Part shown: positions 8,025-17,572 of the stretch, one piece after another | How positions within the stretch are numbered: the first letter of the stretch is position 1 | Layout of the letters: every line of letters starts with the position of its first letter | Assembly: GCA_017432285.1 (NCBI GenBank) | Contig: JAFRJM010000019.1 | Span: 18,291 to 82,290 of the forward strand | From: Oscillospiraceae bacterium | Lineage (GTDB): Bacteria; Bacillota; Clostridia; Oscillospirales; Ruminococcaceae | Direction: 5' to 3' | Length of the DNA: 64,000 bases | Notes under the pieces: generated by a model | Seen by the model: only the letters and a program-made list of their open reading frames with translations | Database searches by the model: none | Told to the model about the DNA's origin: nothing | Position numbers and translations under genes: made by a program

Positions 8025-8873
8025 TTATAAAGGAAGATTTGAAGAATCAAGCCGGATCGGAAGCCATGCCATGAATGTCTGGATCCATCGATCCCAGTAT
8101 TCCCATGTATGTTCGCCGTAAGGTTCCTCATAGTAGGTGTAACGGAAAGGGTCACCCTCGAGACTCTGGAAGAAGTTTCTCATATCCTGAGACATGGCGA
8201 GGTTTCTGTCGAAACTTCCGCATGTGTGGAATATTGCGGGAAGAGGTTTTCCGGATCTCAGATCGTTTTCTGCGAGAGTGTACAGATCTTCTCCAGTTCC
8301 TCGCGGATTTCCTTCTTTTCCTATGCCCCAGCACAGCAGATGGCGTGCATCAGCTACAGCAGGGGAGAATTCCTCAAGAGAATTTCTTGCATGGAACCCT
8401 ATTGGGCGGATATAAGCATGGTTACCGTTGGAGATAGCGCCAATTGCTGCGTAACGTTCCGGATAGGTAAGTCCTATCTTGGAGGCGCCGTAACCTCCCA
8501 TAGAGCATCCTGCCACGAATGTGTCCTCACGTCTTGATGAGATAGGGTAGATCCTGCGAATGAGGGAAGGCAGCTCTTCTGTGAGGTAAGTGAAGAAAGA
8601 TTCACCGTATACCATATCAGCATATCCGGACAGTTGTGCGGAAGGCATAACGATAGCTACTTTTCTGTCTGTTGAGTACCGTTCTATGGAAGTGTATCTC
8701 ATCCAGTGGCTGTAGTCATGGGAAGTGCCATGGAGAAGGTACAGCACCGGCCACCCGGTCGAAGGCATATCAGGTTCAGGCGGAGCCATCTCACCTTTGT
8801 CAGGAAGTACGACCAGAACATCCTGGTCCATGCAGAGAGTCTGCGAATAGAATGAAAGTTTACTCACTGACAT
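8025..8873 (-). CDS. Alpha/beta hydrolase of the esterase D / tributyrin esterase type
   Basis: 282 residues, no signal peptide. The oxyanion loop is YLLHGTSHDYSHW (near 45-57). The nucleophile is Ser124 in AGCSMGGYGA, an acid candidate is Asp222 (GSFDRN), and the histidine is His255 in GEHTWEYWD. This family deacylates short acyl or feruloyl esters and also includes S-formylglutathione hydrolase; the substrate cannot be read from sequence. It starts inside the end of the next gene upstream (14-base overlap) and is probably the last gene of the esterase operon. Confidence 0.87.
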   Translation of the reverse strand: MSVSKLSFYSQTLCMDQDVLVVLPDKGEMAPPEPDMPSTGWPVLYLLHGTSHDYSHWMRYTSIERYSTDRKVAIVMPSAQLSGYADMVYGESFFTYLTEELPSLIRRIYPISSRREDTFVAGCSMGGYGASKIGLTYPERYAAIGAISNGNHAYIRPIGFHARNSLEEFSPAVADARHLLCWGIGKEGNPRGTGEDLYTLAENDLRSGKPLPAIFHTCGSFDRNLAMSQDMRNFFQSLEGDPFRYTYYEEPYGEHTWEYWDRWIQTFMAWLPIRLDSSNLPL

Positions 8874-9585
8874 GATTGCTGCCTCCTATTTGATCTATGT
8901 ATGATCCCAGCCAGTCAGACCATGTCTTCCAGTTTGATGTGCCGGGAAGGGTATACAATGTTGTATCAGAACCAAGAACAGAAGCGATGTGCTGAGCGGA
9001 AGCAGCGCCAGAATCCTGTTCCTTTGCGCAGATGAAGAAAGTCTGGCCATCATTTTTGGAGCAGAGATCTTCAAATTCTTTCTGCTTCTCAGAGCGCTGT
9101 TCCGATGTTCCGTACAGGCATTCCAGACGTTTCTCTGTGAACCATCCGCCGGATATCTGTGTAATATCCAGTCTTCCAGAGAATGATAATGCACCGGCAA
9201 ACAGTTCAGGCATATCCAGTGCTAGTCTTATAGCTGCAATACCTCCGGTAGAAACTCCTACAGCATAGCAGGATTTTTCTTTCAGAGGTACACCCGGAAG
9301 GTTTGTGGCGATATAAGACACCATTTCTTTGAGGGAAGAATAAAAGTTATATCCGTATGCCATATCTGTATAGCAGCCTTCCAGAGAGGGAACGATAACG
9401 AAAGCAGTCTTATACTGGTCGCACAGAACAGATACTTTTGTGCTCGTTATCCATTGAAGGCCGTTTCCTCCCTCCGGGCAGAGAAGGAAAACAGTCCGTT
9501 CTGCTTCAGCGTCAGGAAGAAGGACTCTGATCTCTGTAGCCATGGCAATGGCATTGGAAAAACAGTTGTGAGTGATAAGGATCAT
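8860..9585 (-). CDS. Esterase-fold protein lacking the catalytic histidine
   Basis: 241 residues, related to its neighbour at 8025-8873 (shared DMAYGYNFYSSL pattern matching DMVYGESFFTYL). The nucleophile elbow is kept (GVSTGG, Ser112). Where the neighbour has GEHTWEYWD, this protein reads GTSNWKTWSDW, so the histidine is Asn218 (codon 8932-8934). The oxyanion loop is also altered (CPEGGNGLQW instead of LLHG). It may be a pseudoenzyme, a binding protein or a subunit of the active neighbour. It has a clear ribosome site (AAGGAAC) and a 14-base overlap with the next gene, so it looks expressed. Confidence 0.75.
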   Translation of the reverse strand: MILITHNCFSNAIAMATEIRVLLPDAEAERTVFLLCPEGGNGLQWITSTKVSVLCDQYKTAFVIVPSLEGCYTDMAYGYNFYSSLKEMVSYIATNLPGVPLKEKSCYAVGVSTGGIAAIRLALDMPELFAGALSFSGRLDITQISGGWFTEKRLECLYGTSEQRSEKQKEFEDLCSKNDGQTFFICAKEQDSGAASAQHIASVLGSDTTLYTLPGTSNWKTWSDWLGSYIDQIGGSNHVSE

Positions 9586-9607
9586 AATTGTTCCTTTCTT
9601 TTTAGAA

Positions 9608-9640
9608 GATACACCCTGTTGGATTCCAGCAGGGTGTATC
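9608..9640. terminator. Hairpin at the end of the carboxylesterase array
   Basis: GATACACCCTG (9608-9618) pairs with CAGGGTGTATC (9630-9640), with TGG/CCA pairing continuing inward. It lies 44 bases after the Est1 stop on the minus strand and just before the ribosome site of the 8860-9585 gene. No U-run follows on the minus strand, so partial termination or mRNA stabilisation is likelier than full stop. Confidence 0.6.
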
Positions 9641-9683
9641 TGTGACCAAGACGAGAAAAACGTCTCAGTAGCATTGCAAAATA

Positions 9684-11240
9684 TTAGTCAGCAGCTCTTG
9701 CGTTGTTGCTGAGCTGGGATTTCTCTCCGCGTTCGTTCTCATATCTTGCTTCCTCGCTGTGGAGGAGGAAGTCATTGATGTCAAGCAGGCACTGAGTCTG
9801 TTTTGTGATCTCAGTTGTTGTCTTGATCTCATCGAAGAACAGCATCTGGTTCGGCTCTTCCTTGGAGTAGGTCTTCCATTCAGGCATCGGGGTGCCGTCC
9901 TGATCCAGTCCGTTGGGGTTGCCGGTCTTTGCGAAGTTTGTCCAGTAGTTGCACATCTTTCTTGCAAGATCATAATGATGGCCGTCGAATGGTCTCCAGC
10001 ATTTGTTCAGGGTCTCAAAAGTGAACCAGAGCTCTGAGCTGTGGAATGCACCTGCATCGTCGCCGGGGATCGTGGGTCCGAAGGTGTAATAGTATGCCGG
10101 ATGGCCTTTGTCTGCAAGAGCTTCGCACATCAGCTTCTCTGTGAGATCGAAACCAACGATCTTCTTGTTGATGTCGCCGTCGCATGCCTCACGGTATGCT
10201 TCTGCATACTCGCCGAAATTCTTCTTGAGCCACTCTTCTTCTTCGCCCGGTTTGGGAACGAGGAAGAACTCGTTGTTGGTGTTGCCGGTCATGAAGTACT
10301 CGGGGTTCATTACGCCCTGTGCTGCCAGCTCATACCACTGAGCAGGTACGAACTCACCGTCGATTGCGGGGTTGAAGAACTGGTGGGACTCATGATACTT
10401 CTCTTCGATGAACTTCCAGGGCAGTTTGCGTGCTTCTTCGATAGTATCGCAGCCAAGCACGTCCTTTACGAAGTGAACGCCCTTTTCAAGAGCAACTTCC
10501 ATCGGGTCAGCGATAGGCATGAAGCATTTCGGATATTTGGCAAGGATTCCGCCGCAGGACTGTGCGATAGCTTTCTCGAACAATCCCTTGCTCTTCGGAG
10601 AAGTGCAGTGATACATCGTGCTGCCGCCGCCAGCGGACTGACCGTAAATGGTGATGTTGTCTGGGTCACCGCCGAAATTGGCGATATTGCGTTTGATCCA
10701 TGCAAGAGCATATGCCTGGTCGAGCAGACCATAGTTTGCCGGATGCTCTGGATCCTCTTTGACGAGGTCGGGGTGGGTGAGGAAACCGAAGCAGTTCAGA
10801 CGGTATGCGATGGAAACGAGGATGACGCCTCTGCGGTTCAGAGCTTCTCCGTCGAACTCCATCTCGTGGCAGTAGCCTTCCTGCAGGCCGCCGCCGAAGA
10901 TCCATACCATGACAGGAAGTTTCTCATCGCCTGTCTTAGCAGGTGTCCAGATGTTAAGAGCAAGGCTTCCGGCCTCGTCCATCGGGACCTCAGGATCGCA
11001 GTGCCACTCTTTTGAATAGAATGCATCAGGATTGATGCCCGGCACTTTCTGAACAGTGATAGGTGCGAACTCAAGGCAGTCGCGGACGCCTTCCCAAGGC
11101 TCTACGGGCTGCGGAGCACGCCAACGGTTCTCGCCGACAGGATCGGCTGCAAAGGGGATGCCTTTGAAAACGGTGGTGCGAACATCAGAACCCTGAATGC
11201 CGCGGACCCAGCCGCTTTCGGTTTTTGCGATACGTAGCAT
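9684..11240 (-). CDS. Type-B carboxylesterase Est1
   Basis: 518 residues, family of para-nitrobenzyl esterase and cholinesterase-like enzymes (alpha/beta hydrolase, COesterase domain over the full length). No signal peptide, so cytoplasmic. Visible catalytic parts: oxyanion GGG at 116-118, Ser202 in GQSAGG, Glu324 in GNTNNEF, His400 in GAFHSSELWF. The downstream CWRPFDGHHYDLARKMCNYW block (414-433) is nearly invariant in all eleven paralogues here. Last gene of the array. Its first 200 residues are almost identical to Est2, but the 225-340 region, which lines the acyl pocket in this family, differs. Start chosen at MLRIAKTESG, as in every paralogue. Confidence 0.93.
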   Translation of the reverse strand: MLRIAKTESGWVRGIQGSDVRTTVFKGIPFAADPVGENRWRAPQPVEPWEGVRDCLEFAPITVQKVPGINPDAFYSKEWHCDPEVPMDEAGSLALNIWTPAKTGDEKLPVMVWIFGGGLQEGYCHEMEFDGEALNRRGVILVSIAYRLNCFGFLTHPDLVKEDPEHPANYGLLDQAYALAWIKRNIANFGGDPDNITIYGQSAGGGSTMYHCTSPKSKGLFEKAIAQSCGGILAKYPKCFMPIADPMEVALEKGVHFVKDVLGCDTIEEARKLPWKFIEEKYHESHQFFNPAIDGEFVPAQWYELAAQGVMNPEYFMTGNTNNEFFLVPKPGEEEEWLKKNFGEYAEAYREACDGDINKKIVGFDLTEKLMCEALADKGHPAYYYTFGPTIPGDDAGAFHSSELWFTFETLNKCWRPFDGHHYDLARKMCNYWTNFAKTGNPNGLDQDGTPMPEWKTYSKEEPNQMLFFDEIKTTTEITKQTQCLLDINDFLLHSEEARYENERGEKSQLSNNARAAD

Positions 11241-11291
11241 ATTGTTGCCTCCATATATAATATGAATTTTGTTTTTGTTTAAATGCCCTGT

Positions 11292-12857
11292 TTACGGGTG
11301 GGCTTTGCCGTATTTTGCGTTGCTGGTCGACGTGATCGAGAAGAAAGCGTCAAGGTTTTTCGCTCTGGCTTCAGGATCATTCAGCAGATAGCGGTTGATC
11401 TCAAGCAGGCATGCTGTCTGATCAGAGAGCTCTTTGGTCGTAGATACTTCATCCATGAAGAGCATCTGGTTCGGTTCTTCCCTGGAATAGGTCTTCCACT
11501 CTGGCATCGGAGTGCCGTCCTGATCGACTCCGTTCGGATCGCCTGTCTTGGCGAAGTTCGTCCAGTAATTGGCCATCTTTCTCGCCAGATCATAGTGATG
11601 TCCGTCGAAAGGTCTCCAGCACTTGTTCAGTGTCTCAAATACGAACCACAGATCGGAGCTGTGGAATGCACCTGCTTCGTCTCCGGGGATCGTCGGTCCG
11701 AATGTGTAGTAATAGATAGGACGTCCGATATCGGCGAGAGCCTCACATAGGAGCTTTTCAGTTAGATCGAATCCAAGCACTTTCTTATAGATGTCTCCGC
11801 CGCAAGCTTCACGGTATTTTTCTGCGTTGTCGCCGAAGCTGTCCTTGAGCCATTTTTCAGGATCGTCACCCGGGGTGTAGATGAACTCGTTGTCGGTATT
11901 TCCGATCATCAGATATTTGGGGTTCAGCTGACCGGCCATTGCGCGCTCATACCACTGGTCAAGAACGAATTTTCCGTCGATGTTTGCTGTGAAACGAAGG
12001 TGAGATTTCTGATACTGTTCTTCTACGAATCTCCAGTCAAGTTTCCTCGCTTCTTCGATAGTGTCGACGCCTAGCCAGTCGTGCAGGAAGCGTACGCCTC
12101 TTTCCTCTGCAGTCTCCATCGGATCTGCAAGAGGGATGAAGCAGCGCGGATAGGTAGTGGGGATACCCGCTGCGGACTGTGATATTGCCTTGTCAAACAA
12201 GCCTGCGCTCTTCGGGGAAGTGCACTGGAACATCGTGCTTCCTCCGCCGGCTGACTGTCCAAATATAGTGATGTTGTCCGGATCACCGCCGAAATTGGCG
12301 ATATTGCGTTTGACCCAAGCTATAGCATAGTTCTGGTCAAGCAAACCGAAGTTTGTCGGGTTTTCGGGGTCCTCTTTTGTCAGATCAGGGTGGGCAAGGA
12401 AGCCGAATACATTGAGACGATAGGGGATGGAAACGAGAATGACGCCTTTGCGGTTCATGGCTTCACCGTCGAACTCCATTTCGTGGCAATAGCCTTCCTG
12501 GAATCCGCCGCCAAAGATCCAAATCATGACGGGAAGTTTCTCGTCGCCTGTCTTGGCAGGTGTCCAGATATTGAGGGCCAGGCTTCCTGCTTCATCCATA
12601 GGAACTTCAGGGTCGCAGTGCCACTCTTTTGAATAGAAAGCATCAGGATTGATTCCTGGAACCTTCTGAACAGTGATAGGAGCGAACTCAATGCAGTCGC
12701 GGACCCCTTCCCAGGGTTCTACAGGCTGCGGTGCTCGCCAGCGATTCTCACCGACAGGATCGGCAGCAAAGGGAATGCCTCTGAAAACGGTGGTGCGGAC
12801 ATCAGAACCCTGAATGCCGCGGACCCAGCCGCTTTCGGTTTTCGCAACACGTAACAT
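11292..12857 (-). CDS. Type-B carboxylesterase Est2
   Basis: 521 residues. Triad: Ser202 (GQSAGG), Glu324 (GNTDNEF), His399 (GAFHSSDLWF). Closest to Est1: over residues 1-200 only scattered conservative changes are seen, and even the DNA of the first 60 bases is nearly the same. The middle (225-340) and the C-terminal tail (ending ITSTSNAKYGKAHP) have diverged. The gap to Est1 is 51 bases and to Est3 47 bases, both with a GGAGGC-type ribosome site. A recent duplicate of Est1 with altered specificity is the simplest reading. Confidence 0.92.
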   Translation of the reverse strand: MLRVAKTESGWVRGIQGSDVRTTVFRGIPFAADPVGENRWRAPQPVEPWEGVRDCIEFAPITVQKVPGINPDAFYSKEWHCDPEVPMDEAGSLALNIWTPAKTGDEKLPVMIWIFGGGFQEGYCHEMEFDGEAMNRKGVILVSIPYRLNVFGFLAHPDLTKEDPENPTNFGLLDQNYAIAWVKRNIANFGGDPDNITIFGQSAGGGSTMFQCTSPKSAGLFDKAISQSAAGIPTTYPRCFIPLADPMETAEERGVRFLHDWLGVDTIEEARKLDWRFVEEQYQKSHLRFTANIDGKFVLDQWYERAMAGQLNPKYLMIGNTDNEFIYTPGDDPEKWLKDSFGDNAEKYREACGGDIYKKVLGFDLTEKLLCEALADIGRPIYYYTFGPTIPGDEAGAFHSSDLWFVFETLNKCWRPFDGHHYDLARKMANYWTNFAKTGDPNGVDQDGTPMPEWKTYSREEPNQMLFMDEVSTTKELSDQTACLLEINRYLLNDPEARAKNLDAFFSITSTSNAKYGKAHP

Positions 12858-12904
12858 ATTGTTGCCTCCGTAATTATTAAATTAATAAAGCTTGGACACA
12901 GGGA

Positions 12905-14467
12905 TCATTTCTTGTTAATGTCTACCAGGAATCTGTCTCTCTCACTCGGGCCATCATCCATATAGACTTCGTCGTAGAAGCGCATGGAGCAGGGATTCTC
13001 GGTGGTGTACGGTGTCCAGGTGGGCATCGGTGTGCCGTCTTTGTCCAGACCATTGGGATCGCCGTACTTCGCGAAGTTGGTCCAGTAGTTGCACATCTTT
13101 CTGGCGAGATCGAAATGGTGACCGTCAAAAGGCCTCCAGCATTTCATCAGGGTCTCGAACTCGAACCACAGGTCGCTGGAATGGAACGCACCGGCATCGT
13201 CTCCGGGGATCGTCGGTCCGAATACGTATGTATAGAACTTGCGTCCCTGTTTTGCCACTGCCTCGTCGAACACTTCGTTGCCAAGCCACATCTGGCTGAC
13301 GGAAGCGTTCATGTAGTAATCGCCGGGCATGCTCTTGACAAGCTGACGATATTCTTCTGCGTGCGGTCCGAAGGTCTTGTCGATCCAGCGGTCCACTTTG
13401 GTGACTTCGTCCAATTCTTCCTCTTCACCGTTGTCAGTGACCTGCCCGAAAGCAAACATCTTCATGGTCTTGGCGTCTCCGTCCGGCTCCAGCAGGAACT
13501 CGTCCTTGGTGTTGCCGATCATGAATGTGTCGACATGGATATCGCCATCGAGGATAGCCTGATCGTTGGGCTTCACGACGATTTTGCCGTCAATGCAGGA
13601 GCCAAGTCTTAAAGGCAGTTCGTTGAAACGCTCAGAAAGGTCCTTCGCATCCAGGGCTCTCGCTTCCGCCAGCGTGCTGACACCGAGTGCTTTGAATACT
13701 TCCACACCAAGCTGTTCCTGCTCCGCAAGTGAACGTGTCAGTCTGGGAATAGGACGGCTGGGATAATCGAAGCCCATACCGCCGATGGATTCAATGATGC
13801 CTTTCTGGAAGAGACCCTTGGTCTTGGGGGACATCATTTGTGTCAGCGTGCTTCCGCCGCCTGCGGACTGCCCGAAGACTGTGATGTTCTCCGGATCGCC
13901 TCCGAAATTGGCGATGTTGCGTTTGACCCACGCGATACCTGCTGCCTGATCCTGATAGCAGAAGTTCGCCGGAGCTTCCGGGTTTTCTGCTGTGATCTCA
14001 GGGTGGGCGAGCAGTCCGAATACGTTAACACGGTAACCGATAGAGACAAGGATAACGCCGCGCGAGGCGATGCGCTCACCGTCGAACTCCATCTCATGGG
14101 GATAGCCTTCCTGCAGGCCGCCGCCGAAGATCCATACCATTACGGGAAGTTTTTCGTCCGTGGATTTGGCAGGCGTCCAGATGTTGGCTCTCAGGCAATC
14201 CTCGCCCATGGGGACTGCCGGGTCAACGTGCCACTCTTTGGAATAGAATTTTTCGGGGTCTTTGCCGGGAATGCGCTGCATGGGGATCGGTCCGAATTCG
14301 GAGCAGTCACGGACGCCTTCCCAATCCTTGGCGGGCTGTGGAGGACGCCAGCGGTTCTCACCGGCTGTGGTATCTGCAAAAGGAATGCCTTTGTAAACGG
14401 TGATCCGCGCGTCTGTGCCTACTACACCGCGGACGCGGCCGTTCTCAGTTCTGGTTTCTCTAAGCAT
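12905..14467 (-). CDS. Type-B carboxylesterase Est3
   Basis: 520 residues from MLRETRTENGRVRG; an in-frame ATG 14 codons earlier (14509) overlaps Est4, but the GGAGGC before 14467 and the start used by all paralogues favour this one. Catalytic motifs GQSAGGGS, GNTKDEFLLEP and GAFHSSDLWFEF are intact. It belongs with Est6 and Est7 (shared KGIPFADTTAGENRWRPPQP) but carries an insertion of about 15-20 residues after the Glu motif, including an acidic GEEEELDEV run, which may lengthen a surface loop by the pocket. Confidence 0.92.
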   Translation of the reverse strand: MLRETRTENGRVRGVVGTDARITVYKGIPFADTTAGENRWRPPQPAKDWEGVRDCSEFGPIPMQRIPGKDPEKFYSKEWHVDPAVPMGEDCLRANIWTPAKSTDEKLPVMVWIFGGGLQEGYPHEMEFDGERIASRGVILVSIGYRVNVFGLLAHPEITAENPEAPANFCYQDQAAGIAWVKRNIANFGGDPENITVFGQSAGGGSTLTQMMSPKTKGLFQKGIIESIGGMGFDYPSRPIPRLTRSLAEQEQLGVEVFKALGVSTLAEARALDAKDLSERFNELPLRLGSCIDGKIVVKPNDQAILDGDIHVDTFMIGNTKDEFLLEPDGDAKTMKMFAFGQVTDNGEEEELDEVTKVDRWIDKTFGPHAEEYRQLVKSMPGDYYMNASVSQMWLGNEVFDEAVAKQGRKFYTYVFGPTIPGDDAGAFHSSDLWFEFETLMKCWRPFDGHHFDLARKMCNYWTNFAKYGDPNGLDKDGTPMPTWTPYTTENPCSMRFYDEVYMDDGPSERDRFLVDINKK

Positions 14468-14495
14468 AAAAATGCCTCCGTTTATGTTTTTTGAA

Positions 14496-16022
14496 TTAAA
14501 GAAGTCCAAGATTTTTAAGGTTGATATTTACGACTGCCTGGATGACCGGATCTTCCTTCTCAAGAGGATAGATCTCATCGCCGAGGAAGAGGATGTTTCT
14601 TTCTTCGTTATATTTTTTCCACTCAGGCATATCTGTTCCGTCAGCATCCTTGCCGTTCGGGTTGCCTGTGCGGGCGAAGTTTGCGAAGTAGTTGCACATC
14701 TTTCTGGCAAGATCATAGTGGTGGCCGTCGAACGGTCTCCAGCAGTTGCGGATGTTGTCGAACTCGAACCAGAGGTCGCTGGAGTGGAATGAACCTGCAT
14801 CATCGCCCGGGATCTCAGGATCGAAGATCTCGAAGTATGTGTCTTTTCCGGCGTGGAGCAGAAGCTCTGCGCTCAGGAGGTTTGCAGCATGGAAGGATGA
14901 GAATGTGGCAGCTTTCTTGAGCGCTTCCGGATCATCGCTTCCAGCCTTCTCGCGTACAGCGGCCATGAATTCATCAGCATATTTGCCAAATGATTCATTT
15001 ACCCACTGATCGAGATCGCCTCTCGGACCTGTCGGGAATTCATCACCGGTAACCGTTAGCATGATGTCGATATCATTCATGTCGCCGTCAAGCATAGCCT
15101 GATTAGGATCCTTTACGCAGAACACGTTGTCTACCAGCGGGAACATGAATTTGAAGGTCTCGGCGCGGTACTGTACCTGTTTGTCGGAGACATATCTCGC
15201 ATCGAGTGCTCTTGCTTCTTCGATCGTCTTTACACCGAGGTAATCCAGGAATTCCTGTCCGAAAGCTTCACCATAGGCAAGGTCCTTGGTTCCGATTCCG
15301 AAGAATTTGCTCTCAGGAAGTGCAAGGGCACCGAAACCGGGGGACTGGAAGATAGCACGCTGGAACAGCCCTTTGGCAAGAGGAGATGCTGAAAGATATT
15401 CAGAGGCATGTCCGCCGCCGGACTGGCCGAAGATAGTTACGTTATCAGGATCTCCGCCGAAGTTGGCAATGTTGTTCTTTATCCACTTCAGGGCTGCGAT
15501 GCAGTCGAGGAGTCCATAGTTTGCAGGATCGCCTGGCTGAGCTTCTGTGATCTCTTTATGAGCCATGAATGCGAAAACGTTAAGACGGTATGTGATCGAC
15601 ACAAGAACGATGCCGCGTTTTGCGAACTGCTCTCCGTCGAACTCCATCTCATGGCCGTATCCTTCCTGCATTCCGCCGCCATGGATCCACATCATGACAG
15701 GCATCTTCTCGTCGCCGGTCTTTGCGGTAGTCCACACGTTCAGATAGAGGCAGTCTTCGTCCATTGAGATCTCCGGATCGACGTGCCATTCCTTTGAATA
15801 GAAAGCATTCGGATCGAGACCGGGTGTGGTCTGCATTGCGATCGGACCGTACTCATAGCAGTCACGGATGCCTTCCCAGTTGGCTGCAGGCTGGGGAGCG
15901 CGCCAGCGGAGCTCTCCTACAGGAGGTGCAGCATAGGGGATTCCCTTGAATACTGTTACACGGGCATTGGTTCCGGCAAAGCCGCGGACCATTCCGTTTT
16001 CAGTCTTTGTTACTCGAAGCAT
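14496..16022 (-). CDS. Type-B carboxylesterase Est4 (GQSGG subgroup)
   Basis: 508 residues. The nucleophile elbow is GQSGGGHASEYL, not GQSAGG, the oxyanion region reads MWIHGGGMQEGYGHE, and the Glu motif is VTGDEF. His is in GSFHSSDLWFEF. With Est8 it forms a distinct subgroup: both have PPVGELRWRAPQPAANW or a close match and end in NxNLKxxGL. Interleaved with members of the other subgroup, so the array did not grow by simple end-to-end doubling. The next gene (Est5) is 14 bases upstream. Confidence 0.92.
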   Translation of the reverse strand: MLRVTKTENGMVRGFAGTNARVTVFKGIPYAAPPVGELRWRAPQPAANWEGIRDCYEYGPIAMQTTPGLDPNAFYSKEWHVDPEISMDEDCLYLNVWTTAKTGDEKMPVMMWIHGGGMQEGYGHEMEFDGEQFAKRGIVLVSITYRLNVFAFMAHKEITEAQPGDPANYGLLDCIAALKWIKNNIANFGGDPDNVTIFGQSGGGHASEYLSASPLAKGLFQRAIFQSPGFGALALPESKFFGIGTKDLAYGEAFGQEFLDYLGVKTIEEARALDARYVSDKQVQYRAETFKFMFPLVDNVFCVKDPNQAMLDGDMNDIDIMLTVTGDEFPTGPRGDLDQWVNESFGKYADEFMAAVREKAGSDDPEALKKAATFSSFHAANLLSAELLLHAGKDTYFEIFDPEIPGDDAGSFHSSDLWFEFDNIRNCWRPFDGHHYDLARKMCNYFANFARTGNPNGKDADGTDMPEWKKYNEERNILFLGDEIYPLEKEDPVIQAVVNINLKNLGLL

Positions 16023-16036
16023 TATATTTCCTCCAA

Positions 16037-17551
16037 TTACGGTTTATTGACTCTGAGTAAGAATTTGCGTTTTTCTGTGTAGGGGCTGTGATCCATAACG
16101 ATCTCGTCACCGAAGAAGATATTGCATCTGTCTTCATCTGTGAATGCATCCCAGTGGAGCATCGGTGTGCCGTCTTTATCAAGTCCGTTAGGATCACCGG
16201 TCTTTACGAAGTTGGCCCAGTAGTTTGCCATCTTTCTGGAAAGATCGAAGTGGTGCCCGTCAAACGGTCTCCAGCATTTCAGAAGGTTCTCGCTCATGAA
16301 CCACAGATCACTTGAGTGGAATGCACCGGCATCGTCTCCGGGGATAGTGGGTCCGAAGATGTAATAATGTACATCGCGTCCCTGTTTTGCGAACTCTTCA
16401 AGTGCAAGCTGTGAGCCAAGCTCAAATGTGCCGACTGTAGCTACTTTGCGGAGAGATTCACCGGACTCTGCTGCCATCTTGCGGCAGATATCGAGATATT
16501 CGTCTGCGTTTTCACCGAAGCTGTCTTTTGCCCATGCTTCGATCTCTGCTTCGTCATCGGATCTCGGTCCGTTCATGAACTCATTTGTGGTATTGCCGAT
16601 AAGGATCGGGATGCGGGGCAGTTCATCATTCACGATAGCTTCATTCTGGCTCTTGGGAAGGAACTTGCCGTCTACCATCGGTCCGAACATGTATCCGGAC
16701 TCAAGGCATTTCTCTTCGATGAACCATGCATCGAGCTTCCTTGCTTCAGCAATAGTATCTACGCCGAGGACCTCTTTCAGGAACTTTGCGCCATACTGCT
16801 GAGCATCTTCAAAAGTGAAGGAGCGGAATCCGAGAATCGACTTCGGATATCTGAATCCGAGTCCGCCAGCGGACTGGATGATAACTTTCTGATAAAGGTG
16901 TCTGCTGCCGGGGGAGGTGAGGTGGTTCCATACGCTTCCGCCGCCTGCTGACTGACCGCCGATAGTGATGTTCTGGGGATCCCCGCCAAAATTGGCGATA
17001 TTCCTTACGATCCACTCAAGACCTGCTCTCTGGTCGAGCATACCAAAGTTAGTAGGAGCTTCCGGTGCTTCTGCTGTGAGTTCGGGATGGCAGAGGAATC
17101 CGAATACGTTTACACGGTATGCTACGGAGACATAGATGATTCCGCGGCTAGCGAGACGCTCGCCGTCGAATTCCATCTCGTGGGCATAACCTTCTTTGAA
17201 GGCACCGCCGAAGAACCATACGAATACCGGGAGCTTCTCATCTGTGCTCTTCGCAGGAGTCCAGATGTTAAGCCTCAGGCTGTCTTCGCCCATAGGTACT
17301 TCAGGGTCAACATGCCACTCTTTTGAATAGAATGCATCAGGGTTTTTGCCGGGGATCGCCTGCATAGTGATAGGCCCGAACTCAGAGCACTCGCGGACAC
17401 CTTCCCAGGGTTCTGCGGGCTGAGGAGCACGCCAGCGGTTATCACCGCATGTCGGTGCTGCATAGGGAATGCCTTTGTATGCAGTGATCCTTGCATCTGT
17501 TCCGACAACTCCGCGTACGCGTCCGTTCTCGGTAATAGTTTCACGCAACAT
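16037..17551 (-). CDS. Type-B carboxylesterase Est5
   Basis: 504 residues. Motifs: GGQSAGGGSVWNHL (nucleophile), GNTTNEFMNGP (acid), GAFHSSDLWFMSENL (histidine). The usual WFxFE after the histidine is WFMSE here, the only paralogue with this change. The N-terminus is of the ENGRVRGVVGTDARI type but reads ITAYKGIPYAAPTCG. The 205-300 segment is unlike that of any neighbour. Spacing: 14 bases before Est4 and 21 after Est6. Confidence 0.92.
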   Translation of the reverse strand: MLRETITENGRVRGVVGTDARITAYKGIPYAAPTCGDNRWRAPQPAEPWEGVRECSEFGPITMQAIPGKNPDAFYSKEWHVDPEVPMGEDSLRLNIWTPAKSTDEKLPVFVWFFGGAFKEGYAHEMEFDGERLASRGIIYVSVAYRVNVFGFLCHPELTAEAPEAPTNFGMLDQRAGLEWIVRNIANFGGDPQNITIGGQSAGGGSVWNHLTSPGSRHLYQKVIIQSAGGLGFRYPKSILGFRSFTFEDAQQYGAKFLKEVLGVDTIAEARKLDAWFIEEKCLESGYMFGPMVDGKFLPKSQNEAIVNDELPRIPILIGNTTNEFMNGPRSDDEAEIEAWAKDSFGENADEYLDICRKMAAESGESLRKVATVGTFELGSQLALEEFAKQGRDVHYYIFGPTIPGDDAGAFHSSDLWFMSENLLKCWRPFDGHHFDLSRKMANYWANFVKTGDPNGLDKDGTPMLHWDAFTDEDRCNIFFGDEIVMDHSPYTEKRKFLLRVNKP

Positions 17552-17572
17552 AGAATAGCCTCCGTTTATAAA

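Noticed and set aside
10041-11015. 324-codon open frame on the plus strand opposite Est1, and similar frames opposite Est3, Est4, Est6 and Est9
   Set aside because: They recur opposite conserved esterase codons, have no ribosome sites or recognisable domains, and follow the codon periodicity of the real genes on the minus strand.
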